Part shown: piece by piece, positions 8,245 to 16,579 of the stretch | How positions within the stretch are numbered: position 1 is the first letter of the stretch | Layout of the letters: each line of letters opens with the position of its first letter | Assembly (NCBI GenBank): GCA_016235775.1 | Contig: JACRIU010000078.1 | Span: forward strand, 1-45,092 | DNA: 45,092 bases | Origin: Hydrogenophilales bacterium | Lineage (GTDB): Bacteria; Pseudomonadota; Gammaproteobacteria; Burkholderiales; Thiobacteraceae | Reading direction: 5' to 3' | Made by a program: the position numbers and the translations under genes | The notes under the pieces: generated by a model | What the model saw: the letters and a program-made list of their open reading frames with translations, nothing else | Databases searched by the model: none | Told to the model about the DNA's origin: nothing

Positions 8245-9453
8245 TTATGCCTTGGCATGCGGATCAACTTCCGCATCCGCGAGGCTATCCGGCATGAAGC
8301 GCAAAATCTTGATGCCGAAGGTCACCATGGCCAGCGCGATCGCCACCCCGCCCAGCCCCAACAGCACTTCCGGCAGGCTGGGGGCGTAGTGGTGCACCAC
8401 GCCATCGAAGAATGCGCTTTTCTCTTCCCAGCCGGGGAAGATGTCGAGCGGGAAAGCTTGCCCGCCGATGATGGTGACGTACATCTGCGCCAAGCCGCCG
8501 GCTACGATCATCAGGCAAGCGGCCACCAGCAAGCCGCGTGAGGCGCGCAGGGCCGGATTCAACAAAATAATCAGCGGGACGATGCCGCCGATGAGAATTT
8601 GGCCCACCCAGAACAGCGTGGTGTAAACGCCGCCGCTGACCAAAATGAAATGCTCGACCGCATGCTGCTTGGTGAAGTAAAGATTGGTGAGATGGTAAAC
8701 AAACACGAAATACAGCGCGGCCGCGACGAACACGGCGAGCAGCTTGCCCAGGCGTTTCAATACGGCATCGCCCAAGGGGCGGCCGCTCCAGGTATAAGCC
8801 GCCATTAACACCAGCAGGTACACCGCCAGGCCATAGGCAAACGAGAGAATGATGAACATCGGGGCCAGCAAGGCCGAGCTGTAGGCATCGCGCGCGACGA
8901 GGAAGCCGAAGATCGAGCCGGTACCGGTGGTGAGGATGAGGCGCCAGATGAAGGCCGCCATGCCGGCGGCTTTCGAGTAAGCGTTCATCTTCTTTTCCAT
9001 CATGGTCCAGATGTAGGCCGCAACGATCGAGAAGAAGCCGGTGTACAGCACCACGTTCCAGGCGAATACCGATTTCAGGTTGTAGTGGGTCATGGCGACA
9101 ATCAGGCGATCCGCCCGCCCGAGGTCCAGCATCAGCACCGTCAACCCGCCCATGAGCAGGGCAAACGCCAATAGAGCCGATAACGGCGCCAGCGGTTTGT
9201 ACATGACCTTGCCGAAGACCGAGGCAATGGAGGCGACGTTGAGCGCGCCGGAGGCGGCGACGATCAGGAAAACCGCGAACACATGCGGCGTGCCCCATAC
9301 GATCGAGTTGCTCATGCCGGTGACGATATGGCCGTGGTGCTCCATGTAATAGGCGGCGCCGAGGCCGAGTGCGGCAAACAGCGCGATAAAGCCGAGCAAG
9401 AACCAATAGCGCGGGCTGCTGCCTTCGATTTCACGGAAAGTGATGGATGCCAT
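8245..9453 (-). CDS. dsrP: DsrP, NrfD/PsrC-type integral membrane subunit of DsrMKJOP
   Basis: The 402-residue protein is almost wholly hydrophobic with about ten predicted membrane segments, matching the NrfD/HybB family. It exchanges electrons with the quinone pool within the DsrMKJOP complex. The C-terminal tail is short and polar (PDSLADAEVDPHAKA). The start ATG lies four bases after the dsrO stop, implying translational coupling. No heme-ligand pattern stands out, as expected for this family. Confidence 0.95.
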   Translation of the reverse strand: MASITFREIEGSSPRYWFLLGFIALFAALGLGAAYYMEHHGHIVTGMSNSIVWGTPHVFAVFLIVAASGALNVASIASVFGKVMYKPLAPLSALLAFALLMGGLTVLMLDLGRADRLIVAMTHYNLKSVFAWNVVLYTGFFSIVAAYIWTMMEKKMNAYSKAAGMAAFIWRLILTTGTGSIFGFLVARDAYSSALLAPMFIILSFAYGLAVYLLVLMAAYTWSGRPLGDAVLKRLGKLLAVFVAAALYFVFVYHLTNLYFTKQHAVEHFILVSGGVYTTLFWVGQILIGGIVPLIILLNPALRASRGLLVAACLMIVAGGLAQMYVTIIGGQAFPLDIFPGWEEKSAFFDGVVHHYAPSLPEVLLGLGGVAIALAMVTFGIKILRFMPDSLADAEVDPHAKA

Positions 9454-9456
9454 GGA

Positions 9457-10215
9457 TTAGAGCCCTTCGTAACGCACGCCGGGATTGAGCGCCAGATCGG
9501 CGCGCAATTGCGACGTGGGATGTCCCGCGACGCGTTTTGCGATGTCGCTGTTGGGATCGTTTAAATCACCGAAAATAATCGCATTATGGCCCGCTTTGGA
9601 ACAGGCCTCGACGCAAGCGGGTTGCTGGCCGCGATCCACGCGATGGACGCACATCGTGCAGGCCTCCACGCAGCCCTTTCCGCGCGGGATATCCGGATTC
9701 TGGTCAGTCAGCGTTTCGTGGATGAAGGAGCGCGCTTTGTAGGGGCAAGCCATCACGCAGTAGCGGCAGCCGATGCAGATGTGGCGATCGACCAGTACGA
9801 TGCCGTCGGCCCGCTTGAACGAGGCGCCGGTGGGGCAGACATCCACACATGGCGGTTTTTCGCAATGCTGGCACATGACCGGCAGCGATTCGCTGCGGCC
9901 GGTGCGCATATCTTTCAATTCAACCTTGCGGATCCAGTGCGGGTCGGTTTCCAGCGCGCCCGCTTGGACGTGCGCTTCGGTATGGCAAGCGGTGACGCAA
10001 TCGGTGCAACCCTCGGCGCACTTTGTGGCATCGACCAGCAGGCCCCAGCGTACCTTGTTGCTGACCGGCTCGCTGTCGGGCTTGGCGTGGGCGAGGCCGT
10101 AAACGACGACGCCGGGCGCGACCGTTAGCCCCGCCAGCGCCGCCGACGCACCGATAAAGTTGCGGCGGTGTTCGTCGACTTCTTTGGATGAATTGAGAGG
10201 TTGCTTATCGCTCAT
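9457..10215 (-). CDS. dsrO: DsrO, periplasmic four-cluster ferredoxin of DsrMKJOP
   Basis: The 252-residue protein has a Tat signal (HRRNFIGASAALAGL) and sixteen cysteines in four [4Fe-4S] motifs: CAEGCTDCVTAC, CQHCEKPPCVDVC, CIGCRYCVMAC and CVEACTMC...CVEAC. This is the HybA/NrfC-like DsrO, which relays electrons between triheme DsrJ and membrane DsrP on the periplasmic side. The start overlaps the dsrJ stop by four bases (10212-10215). Confidence 0.95.
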   Translation of the reverse strand: MSDKQPLNSSKEVDEHRRNFIGASAALAGLTVAPGVVVYGLAHAKPDSEPVSNKVRWGLLVDATKCAEGCTDCVTACHTEAHVQAGALETDPHWIRKVELKDMRTGRSESLPVMCQHCEKPPCVDVCPTGASFKRADGIVLVDRHICIGCRYCVMACPYKARSFIHETLTDQNPDIPRGKGCVEACTMCVHRVDRGQQPACVEACSKAGHNAIIFGDLNDPNSDIAKRVAGHPTSQLRADLALNPGVRYEGL

Positions 10216-10688
10216 TTTTTGTCCGCTCCAACTTTGCTAGCAGGCGCCGGTGCGGCAGCGGCGACAGCGGGGGCGGCGCCCGGCGCTGCCTGCTTCGGCT
10301 TGCTGGCATGACATTCCCAGCAATCCATTTTGACCGCAGCATAGGTATGGCAGCCCTGGCAGAAATGCTCATTGCTGCCGAGCACGCTGTCGTCCTTGCT
10401 GCTGGCGTGGCAGCTGATGCATTTTTGCAGGCTGTGCTTTTCGGTGCGGATACCCTTGTGCATCGTTTCATCGCGCTGGTGCATCAGCAGTTTCATGTGG
10501 TTTTTGCGCATGAAGCTGGTTTCTTCCACGCACTTGTCACCGCTTTTGCTTCGGTCGATCACGATCTCGGGCTTGGCGGTGCGGCTGACCTTGTCCGTCG
10601 CGCTGGCAGCGTACGCGCCAACCGAGAGCAGCAGCACCGCGAGGATGCCCGCCGCCCATTTCCACATCCGGTTAGACAGCCGAAACAT
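10212..10688 (-). CDS. dsrJ: DsrJ, triheme cytochrome c of DsrMKJOP
   Basis: The ATG at 10688 gives MFRLSNRMWKW, a membrane-anchoring N-terminus (residues 11-29); the upstream TTG at 10694 is less likely. Three CxxCH heme sites follow: CISCH, CQGCH and CWECH. Cys53 in KCVEETSFM and the nearby His in NHM correspond to the conserved region that gives the unusual His/Cys-ligated heme in Allochromatium DsrJ. An Ala/Pro-rich tail closes the protein. The gene follows dsrL with a two-base gap. Confidence 0.93.
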   Translation of the reverse strand: MFRLSNRMWKWAAGILAVLLLSVGAYAASATDKVSRTAKPEIVIDRSKSGDKCVEETSFMRKNHMKLLMHQRDETMHKGIRTEKHSLQKCISCHASSKDDSVLGSNEHFCQGCHTYAAVKMDCWECHASKPKQAAPGAAPAVAAAAPAPASKVGADKK

Positions 10689-10690
10689 AA

Positions 10691-12637
10691 TCAATCACCC
10701 ATACCCATTTTGATGTAGCCGCTCGGGCACACGTCAGCGCAAATATGGCAACCGATGCACTTGGTGTAATCGGTATCCACATAGCGGCCGGTCGTTTGCT
10801 TGTCGCGTTTGACCTTGAATACGGCGGTCTGTGGGCAATAGATCACGCAGTTGTCGCATTCGAAGCACAGGCCGCAGCTCATGCAACGCTTGGCTTCTGC
10901 GACCACATCCTTATCGGATAGGGTCATCAAGCGCTCTTCAAAGTTGCCCAGTGCTTGCTCGGCGCTAAGGTTGATCTCTTCGCGAATATGACGCGGCGTT
11001 TTGGGGAAGTGGCCCAGAAACAGTTCGTTCGAGGGAATCACGTATTTCGAGGAACGGTCCTCGAAGTTGTGCATCGCGAAGTTCTTTTCCGAGGTGCCCC
11101 AGCTAGCCTTGTGGTCATACTCATCGAGCTTCAGCCCCTTTTCGACCATCTTGCGATATACGTCGAAGAAGTGCACATCCACTTTGGGACGCTTTTCCAA
11201 CTCTTCCGTTGCCAGGAAGCGATCGATGCTGTCGGCAGCGATGGAGCCGTGGCCGATGGCGGTGGTGAGCAGGTGTGGGCGCAACACGTCGCCGCCCACG
11301 AAGTACTTTTCCTTGCCCGGCACGCGGTAGTTTTTGTCGGCGCTCATCAAGCCTTTGCCGTTATCAAATTCTTCCATGCCGGTGAAATCGACGGCTTGGC
11401 CGATTGCGGACACGATCAGGTCGGCGGGGATATCGAATTCCGTGCCCTCTTTGATCTTGGTTTCATTCTTAATCACTTCGAATTCGGCAACACGCAGTGC
11501 AGTGGCGCGGCCATCCGCGCCTTTCACCACGGCGATCGGCGTGAGGCCGCCCTTGATGATGATTCCTTCGGACAGGGCGTGTTCTACTTCTGCCTTGGCC
11601 GCATTCATCTTTTCGATCGTAGCGCGCGTAATGAGCACCACTTCCGCGCCTTGGCGCGCGGAGACTGAAGCAACGTCATGCGCAACATGACCTTGGATCA
11701 CATACTCAGGACGGTCGCTTTCGTTGATCTTGGTGATATTGCCGAGGCGGCGCGCCACGGTGGCGACGTCGATGGAGGTATCGCCGCCGCCAATTACGAC
11801 CACTTTCTGGCCGACGTGTTGCAAACGCCCATCGTTAAAAGCGCGCAGGAAGGCCATCGCGGTGACGCAGTTCGGCGCATCCGCGCCATCAACCGGCAAG
11901 GGCCGTCCGCTTTGTGCGCCCATGCCCATGAAAATCGCATCGTAGTCTTTTTCCAGTTGTGCGAGCGTGATGTCGGTGCCGATGCGCGTATTGGTGTGCA
12001 CTTCAACGCCCAGGTCGGTAATGCGTTTGATTTCCGCATCGAGAATCTTGCGCGGCGTACGGAAGCCGGGAATGCCGTAGCGCATCATGCCGCCCAGTTC
12101 CTTGTGCTCGTCGAAAATCGTGCAGGAGTGGCCTTTTAAAGACAACTGATAGGCGACCGATAGACCGGCCGGGCCGCCGCCGATGATGGCGATTTTTTTA
12201 CCGGTTTTGGTTTCGGGCGCGGTGAAGGCCAAATTGTTTTCAATCGCCCATTCACCGATAAAATGTTCGATCGAATTGATGCCGACTTTGTCTTCGACCA
12301 TGTTGCGGTTGCAGCCGCTCTCGCATGGGGCGGGGCACACACGGCCCATGACCGAGGGGAAGGGGTTGGCGGAAGTGATGCGGCGGAATGCGTATTCCTG
12401 CCATGGGGCGCCCGCTGGCGGCTTTTCAATGCCGCGCACGATGTTGAGCCAGCCGCGAATGTCTTCACCGGAGGGGCAGCTGCCTTGGCATGGCGGGGTG
12501 GCCAGTACGTATTCAGGACATTTATACGTCTCATCACCTTCGAACAGCCAGTTGGACATCGTGCGGGGCTTGGTTTCACCATCCTTGAAACGGCGGTAGG
12601 ACAGGCCTTCGGTTTTCGGTTGATTTGGGGCTGCCAT
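10691..12637 (-). CDS. dsrL: DsrL, iron-sulfur flavoprotein NAD(P)H:acceptor oxidoreductase
   Basis: The 648-residue protein resembles the GltD small subunit of glutamate synthase. An N-terminal cysteine-rich part (CQGSCPSGEDIRGW, CPAPCESGC) precedes a FAD site (AIIGGGPAGLSVAYQLSLKG) and an NAD(P)H site (VVVIGGGDTSIDVATVA). The C-terminus adds two [4Fe-4S] motifs (CMSCGLCFECDNCVIYC, CIGCHICADVC). Known for DsrL: obligatory partner of oxidative DsrAB, passing electrons from sulfide/DsrC oxidation to NAD(P)+. Its presence marks the operon as oxidative. It sits between dsrK and dsrJ, as in Allochromatium. Confidence 0.95.
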   Translation of the reverse strand: MAAPNQPKTEGLSYRRFKDGETKPRTMSNWLFEGDETYKCPEYVLATPPCQGSCPSGEDIRGWLNIVRGIEKPPAGAPWQEYAFRRITSANPFPSVMGRVCPAPCESGCNRNMVEDKVGINSIEHFIGEWAIENNLAFTAPETKTGKKIAIIGGGPAGLSVAYQLSLKGHSCTIFDEHKELGGMMRYGIPGFRTPRKILDAEIKRITDLGVEVHTNTRIGTDITLAQLEKDYDAIFMGMGAQSGRPLPVDGADAPNCVTAMAFLRAFNDGRLQHVGQKVVVIGGGDTSIDVATVARRLGNITKINESDRPEYVIQGHVAHDVASVSARQGAEVVLITRATIEKMNAAKAEVEHALSEGIIIKGGLTPIAVVKGADGRATALRVAEFEVIKNETKIKEGTEFDIPADLIVSAIGQAVDFTGMEEFDNGKGLMSADKNYRVPGKEKYFVGGDVLRPHLLTTAIGHGSIAADSIDRFLATEELEKRPKVDVHFFDVYRKMVEKGLKLDEYDHKASWGTSEKNFAMHNFEDRSSKYVIPSNELFLGHFPKTPRHIREEINLSAEQALGNFEERLMTLSDKDVVAEAKRCMSCGLCFECDNCVIYCPQTAVFKVKRDKQTTGRYVDTDYTKCIGCHICADVCPSGYIKMGMGD

Positions 12638-12678
12638 CTGAATCTCCTTAAACAGTCGTACTCGTTTAGTTCAAAATA

Positions 12679-14211
12679 TTATTGTTTGGGGCCCAGCTGG
12701 ATTGCGGTGCTGACCAGCTGATGTATGCCGCCTACCATGCCCATTTCAAAACCGTAGTAGGGTAGAACCTTGCTGAATTGGGCCTTGCAGATTGCGCAGA
12801 TCGTGGCCATGAAGTTGACCTGGTGATCTTGCACAACGTGATTCAATGCTTCCATGCGCGGCAGTGCACCCTTGACGCGCAATTCCATGAGATCGTCGGT
12901 CAACAAGCCGCCGCCGCCGCCGCAGCAGAAAGTGCTTTCGTGAATGGTTTCCGCCGCCATGTCGTGATAATGGTTCGCGACCATTTTGATGATTTCGCGC
13001 GGAATCACGAATTGCCCGCCGGGCATGTCGCCCATGCGCGAGGCGCGCGCCACGTTGCAGGAATCGTGATAGGTGATGACGCGATGATCGTTCGCCGATT
13101 TGTCCACTGTGATCGCGCCGCGCTTCAGCAAATCATAAGTGAATTCACAAATATGCTGCGGTGCGGGATAGCGCGGATCGAGTTGCTGCTGCAATTCTAT
13201 CGAGAACGGATCGTTGCCGCCGGCGCCGATACCGGCCAGCGTATTCCAGAAGCTATAGGCGACACGCCAGGCATGGCCGCATTCGCCGACGATGATGCGT
13301 TTGACGCCTAGCTCCAGCGCGGCTTCACGAATGCGCAGCGCAATATTGCGCATGGTTTCGTAGTTGCCGATGAACAGTCCGAAGTTGCCCGCTTCGGATG
13401 CATGCGAGGACAGCGTCCAGCTAATGCCTGCAGCGTGGAATACCTTGGCGTAACCGATGAGTGATTCCACATGCGGTTCGGAGAAGAAGTCGGCGGAAGG
13501 CGTCACCAGCAGCACTTCCGCGCCTTTCTGGTCCAGCGGCATGCGCACCGCCACGCCGGTGTCGGCTTCGATGTCTTCTTCCAATCCTTCCAGCGTGTCC
13601 TGCAAAGCCGGGCCGGGCAGGCCCAGATTGTTGCCGATGCGCTGAACTTTGCCGATGATCTCGTTGGTGTATTTCTGGCCGTAGCCGACCGAGTCGAGGA
13701 TTTCCTTCGCGCCCATGGTAATTTCGGCGGTGTCGATGCCGTAGGGGCAGAACACCGAGCAGCGGCGGCATTCGGAGCATTGGTTGTAATAGGCGTACCA
13801 CTGGTCGAGCACGTCGCGAGTCAAATCCTTCGCGCCCACCAGTTTGGGGAAATATTTTCCGGCAAAGGTGAAGTGGCGGCGGTACACATTACGCACTAAA
13901 TCCTGGCGTGCGACCGGCATGTTGATCGGATCGCCGGTGCCGAGGAAGTAATGGCATTTGTCGCTGCAAGCGCCGCAGTGGACGCAGGCGTCCAAATAAA
14001 CCTTAAACGAGCGATACTTACCCAATAGATCGCCCATTTTTTCAATGGCTTTTTCTTCCCAGTTTTCCACCAATTCGCCGGGGAAGCCAATCGCTTGCTG
14101 AATCGGCGCCGATGCGACAAAGGATTTCGTATGGGCCATCGCGCCTGGTTGGATGCGCGGTACCTCGGAAATTTCTTTGAGTTTGGGAACTTCGAATGTC
14201 GGGGCTGCCAT
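12679..14211 (-). CDS. dsrK: DsrK, HdrD-like catalytic subunit of DsrMKJOP
   Basis: The 510-residue protein carries two [4Fe-4S] motifs (C76-x2-C79-x2-C82-x3-C86 and C145-x2-C148-x2-C151-x3-C155) and the CCG-type catalytic cluster residues of heterodisulfide reductase (HDSCNVAR, FCCGGGGGLL, CAICKAQF). DsrK handles the DsrC disulfide/trisulfide at the cytoplasmic face of the membrane complex. It starts 11 bases after the dsrM stop. Confidence 0.96.
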   Translation of the reverse strand: MAAPTFEVPKLKEISEVPRIQPGAMAHTKSFVASAPIQQAIGFPGELVENWEEKAIEKMGDLLGKYRSFKVYLDACVHCGACSDKCHYFLGTGDPINMPVARQDLVRNVYRRHFTFAGKYFPKLVGAKDLTRDVLDQWYAYYNQCSECRRCSVFCPYGIDTAEITMGAKEILDSVGYGQKYTNEIIGKVQRIGNNLGLPGPALQDTLEGLEEDIEADTGVAVRMPLDQKGAEVLLVTPSADFFSEPHVESLIGYAKVFHAAGISWTLSSHASEAGNFGLFIGNYETMRNIALRIREAALELGVKRIIVGECGHAWRVAYSFWNTLAGIGAGGNDPFSIELQQQLDPRYPAPQHICEFTYDLLKRGAITVDKSANDHRVITYHDSCNVARASRMGDMPGGQFVIPREIIKMVANHYHDMAAETIHESTFCCGGGGGLLTDDLMELRVKGALPRMEALNHVVQDHQVNFMATICAICKAQFSKVLPYYGFEMGMVGGIHQLVSTAIQLGPKQ

Positions 14212-14222
14212 TTTAGAGCGTC

Positions 14223-14954
14223 CTATTTTTGGTCGAGCTTAGCCGCCCACGCTGCGACATAGCGATGCTCACGCGGGTTATCTACTTGGTTGCGCGAGGG
14301 ACTGAAGAATACGCCAGGCGCATGCAATAGCTTGCTGATCGGGAAGATAATCATCAACGTTGCTACCAGCCCGAGATGGATCAGCAGGAAGGGGTCTTCC
14401 GGCAATGGCTGTAATTCAAACGCCATTAAGCCGAGCATGAATGCTTTGAGGTTGATGATATCGGTATGCGCGACGTATTTCATGCCCAGCCCCGACAGCG
14501 CGATGGCCAGGAGCAAGGCCAGCATTAAATGATCGGATAAGGTGGAAATGTAACGCACGCGATCCACCAGGAAGCGGCGCGCCCACAGGCCACCCAGGCC
14601 GGCCACCATGCCGAATGCGGCATAGAGGCCAAACGGCTGGATCAAGTCGATCACCAGCCATACCGGTTCCTGAAAATAGCGGAAGTGGCGCAACAGCACG
14701 AGCACCAGGGCGCCGTGGAATAAATAGCCAAACATCCAAGTCCACTTGTTGGACTTGAACAGGCTTTCAAACAGCACGACCTCGCGGGCCATGCGAAAGG
14801 CCACGCCGGACGCGGTGGTCGGGGCGGGCGTAGTCGGAATCTTGAGCGGGGCAGGGGTGCGCGCGTAGCCATAGACTTTATAGCCGACCCCAAACACCAG
14901 AATGGCGGTGGCGGCGTAAAACAAGCTAGCGTACACAATGGTCAGAACGGGCAT
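14223..14954 (-). CDS. dsrM: DsrM, NarI-like membrane cytochrome b
   Basis: The 243-residue membrane protein has about six hydrophobic segments and several His in membrane context (HGALVLVLLRH, DHLMLALLLA) fit to bind heme b, as in the NarI/DsrM family. It links DsrK to the quinone pool. A good ribosome site (GAGGT) lies just before the ATG. An 84-base gap with a strong stem-loop separates it from dsrC. Confidence 0.94.
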   Translation of the reverse strand: MPVLTIVYASLFYAATAILVFGVGYKVYGYARTPAPLKIPTTPAPTTASGVAFRMAREVVLFESLFKSNKWTWMFGYLFHGALVLVLLRHFRYFQEPVWLVIDLIQPFGLYAAFGMVAGLGGLWARRFLVDRVRYISTLSDHLMLALLLAIALSGLGMKYVAHTDIINLKAFMLGLMAFELQPLPEDPFLLIHLGLVATLMIIFPISKLLHAPGVFFSPSRNQVDNPREHRYVAAWAAKLDQK

Positions 14955-14993
14955 GACCTACCTCACATTTGGCAATGATGTTGTGCGTGAAGG

Positions 14994-15020
14994 GCGCCGC
15001 TTGATTCGATCAAGCGGCGC
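14994..15020 (-). promoter_or_regulatory. Perfect 12-bp stem-loop between dsrC and dsrM
   Basis: GCGCCGCTTGAT (14994-15005) pairs with all twelve bases at 15009-15020 across a three-base loop. In the direction of dsr transcription no U-tract follows, so it is not a standard intrinsic terminator. It lies about 18 bases after the dsrC stop. The centre reads TTGAT-N3-ATCAA, one base short of an FNR box spacing, so a binding site is a weaker alternative to an mRNA-protecting or processing hairpin. Confidence 0.7.
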
Positions 15021-15038
15021 GCTGCGCGACTATTAGGG

Positions 15039-15374
15039 TTAGATACAGCCGGTCGGCTTGGGCAGGCCGGCGATTTTGCACGCCTGCTTTGCGGGGCCGT
15101 AAGGGAACAGTTCGTACAGGTACTTGCTGTTGCCTTTTTCAGCCCCGAGCTTCTTGCCGATCGCTTTGGTCAGCACGCGGATGGCCGGGGCGATTTGGTA
15201 GTCGTTGTAGTATTCACGCAGAAAGTTCACGACTTCCCAGTGACTCTCGGTCATGTCAACCTTTTCCTGCTCGGCCAGGTAGGCGGCGATGTTTTCATCC
15301 CACTCACCCAAATTCACCAGATAGCCTTCCTCGTCCGTTTCATAAGACTTGCCGTTCAATTCTACTGAAGACAT
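15039..15374 (-). CDS. dsrC: DsrC, sulfur carrier with both redox cysteines
   Basis: The start MSSVELNGKSYETDEEGYL has a strong ribosome site (GAGAGGAG) and gives 111 residues, the usual size. The flexible C-terminal arm holds both essential cysteines, Cys99 and Cys110 (KQACKIAGLPKPTGCI). DsrC accepts sulfur from DsrEFH and carries it as a persulfide/trisulfide to DsrAB and DsrMK. It ends the dsrEFHC block and is followed by the stem-loop at 14994-15020. Confidence 0.97.
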   Translation of the reverse strand: MSSVELNGKSYETDEEGYLVNLGEWDENIAAYLAEQEKVDMTESHWEVVNFLREYYNDYQIAPAIRVLTKAIGKKLGAEKGNSKYLYELFPYGPAKQACKIAGLPKPTGCI

Positions 15375-15402
15375 TGCATTACTCCTCTCACTAAAGATTG
15401 TG

Positions 15403-15708
15403 TTACAGCCAGGATTGGCAGTTGCTGTGTTCGGCAACCAGATCCACAAAACCGCCGTAGTCGACCATTTTGATTCCTTCAATTACGCGATCCTGCATGC
15501 CGCGTGCTTCGATGTCGGGCCAAAGGGCATAAACTTTCACTTTGCCCAATGCGTCCTTAATGGCGCTTTCAAAGTTACCGCTCTTTGAAGCCGCGTACAC
15601 CGCATCCTCGATGAGCAGCAGCGAGGCGCCAGGTTCGTTCAACGCAACACGCAGACAGCTGTCCAGCGTGCTATTTTCAAACGGTGATTTGTTCACAATA
15701 TGCAGCAT
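15403..15708 (-). CDS. dsrH: DsrH (TusB-like) subunit of DsrEFH
   Basis: The 101-residue protein starts MLHIVNKSPFENSTLDSC, typical of DsrH/TusB, and has the family's short alpha/beta form. It joins DsrE and DsrF in a cytoplasmic heterohexamer that transfers sulfur to DsrC. Ribosome site AAGGGG precedes the ATG; ten bases separate it from dsrF. Confidence 0.94.
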   Translation of the reverse strand: MLHIVNKSPFENSTLDSCLRVALNEPGASLLLIEDAVYAASKSGNFESAIKDALGKVKVYALWPDIEARGMQDRVIEGIKMVDYGGFVDLVAEHSNCQSWL

Positions 15709-15718
15709 CTCAATCCCC

Positions 15719-16129
15719 TTAGAAGCTGATGACTACGTCTTGCTCGGCCATGACCTTGGCGATTTCCGCCGAGCTCATGACTTGCACGTCAACCAACAAA
15801 TCGGCTTCGGTGAGGCCGCGTTGATCGAGCGATTCTTTTTCGACGTAGAGTTTTTCGATGTCGTAACCTTCCAGCGCCCGATAGGTAGGGGAGAAGTTTT
15901 TCACATCGATTGCCTTGGTATGCTGCCCTTTGACGATTTGATATACGCCGTCATCCATAAAGGTCAGGCTGACGTCTTGATCGAAAGCGGCGCTGATCAG
16001 CACCACCTCCAGTGATTCCAATGCGTAGATCGTGCCGTAAGGGGCTTTGCGATTTACAAACATGAACTTCTTGATGACGCCGGATGCGTCTTCATCTTCG
16101 AAGTCGATGCCGCCAGTAGCTTCAGTCAT
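15719..16129 (-). CDS. dsrF: DsrF (TusC-like) subunit of DsrEFH
   Basis: The ATG at 16129 (MTEATGGIDFEDEDASG) is chosen because GGGGGATGA lies just upstream; a longer frame to 16270 overlaps dsrE and has no family likeness. The 136 residues include KKFMFVNRKAPYGT and SLTFMDDGVYQI, typical DsrF/TusC blocks. Partner of DsrE and DsrH in sulfur transfer. Confidence 0.93.
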   Translation of the reverse strand: MTEATGGIDFEDEDASGVIKKFMFVNRKAPYGTIYALESLEVVLISAAFDQDVSLTFMDDGVYQIVKGQHTKAIDVKNFSPTYRALEGYDIEKLYVEKESLDQRGLTEADLLVDVQVMSSAEIAKVMAEQDVVISF

Positions 16130-16140
16130 TTCATCCCCCA

Positions 16141-16500
16141 TTAATCGCCAAACACGACCAAGCGGTCGGCTTGAATACCTGCTTCGACCAACTGACCCAG
16201 GCCGGAAATGCGGAATCCCTCGGCCAAGTTCTCGTCCTTGATGCCGCGGCGAAGCGCAGCAGCGACGCACACCACCATATCGATATTGTGTTCTTTCGCC
16301 AGCTTGGCCCAGCGCGTAACGATGTTGCGATCGTCTTGCGGCGGTTCGGTCAGACTGCTCGCGTTATATACCCCGTCGTGATAGAAAAATATACGCGGAA
16401 CCTCATGCCCTTTTTCAATTGCGGCTTTGGCAAATTGATAGGCGCTGTCGGTCGATTGGTGTTGATACACACCCTCGTTAATCATGATTGCGAATTTCAT
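16141..16500 (-). CDS. dsrE: DsrE (TusD-like) sulfur-accepting subunit of DsrEFH
   Basis: The 119-residue protein has the conserved active Cys78 (DMVVCVAAALRRG), the residue that carries persulfide sulfur in Allochromatium DsrE, and the usual start MKFAIMINEG. With DsrF and DsrH it hands sulfur to DsrC. The gene is separated from dsrB by 79 bases containing the stem-loop at 16538-16568. DsrEFH presence marks the oxidative pathway. Confidence 0.96.
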   Translation of the reverse strand: MKFAIMINEGVYQHQSTDSAYQFAKAAIEKGHEVPRIFFYHDGVYNASSLTEPPQDDRNIVTRWAKLAKEHNIDMVVCVAAALRRGIKDENLAEGFRISGLGQLVEAGIQADRLVVFGD

Positions 16501-16537
16501 TAAAACCCCTGATTTTAGTAAGGTTTTTTAATAGCAC

Positions 16538-16568
16538 CATTCCCGATCTCGACAGAGATCCGGGAATG
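16538..16568 (-). promoter_or_regulatory. 13-bp stem-loop between dsrB and dsrE
   Basis: CATTCCC (16538-16544) pairs with GGGAATG (16562-16568) and GATCTC (16545-16550) with GAGATC (16555-16560), leaving one bulged base and a four-base loop. It begins about 11 bases after the dsrB stop. On the dsr transcript it is followed by an A-rich, not U-rich, stretch, so it looks like a stabilising or processing hairpin protecting the dsrAB 3' end rather than a terminator. Confidence 0.7.
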
Positions 16569-16579
16569 ATGAAGCCTAA

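Noticed and set aside
8285-9406. 373-codon frame overlapping dsrP
   Set aside because: Arg/Gly/His-rich shadow of dsrP in another frame of the same strand; dsrP itself is beyond doubt.
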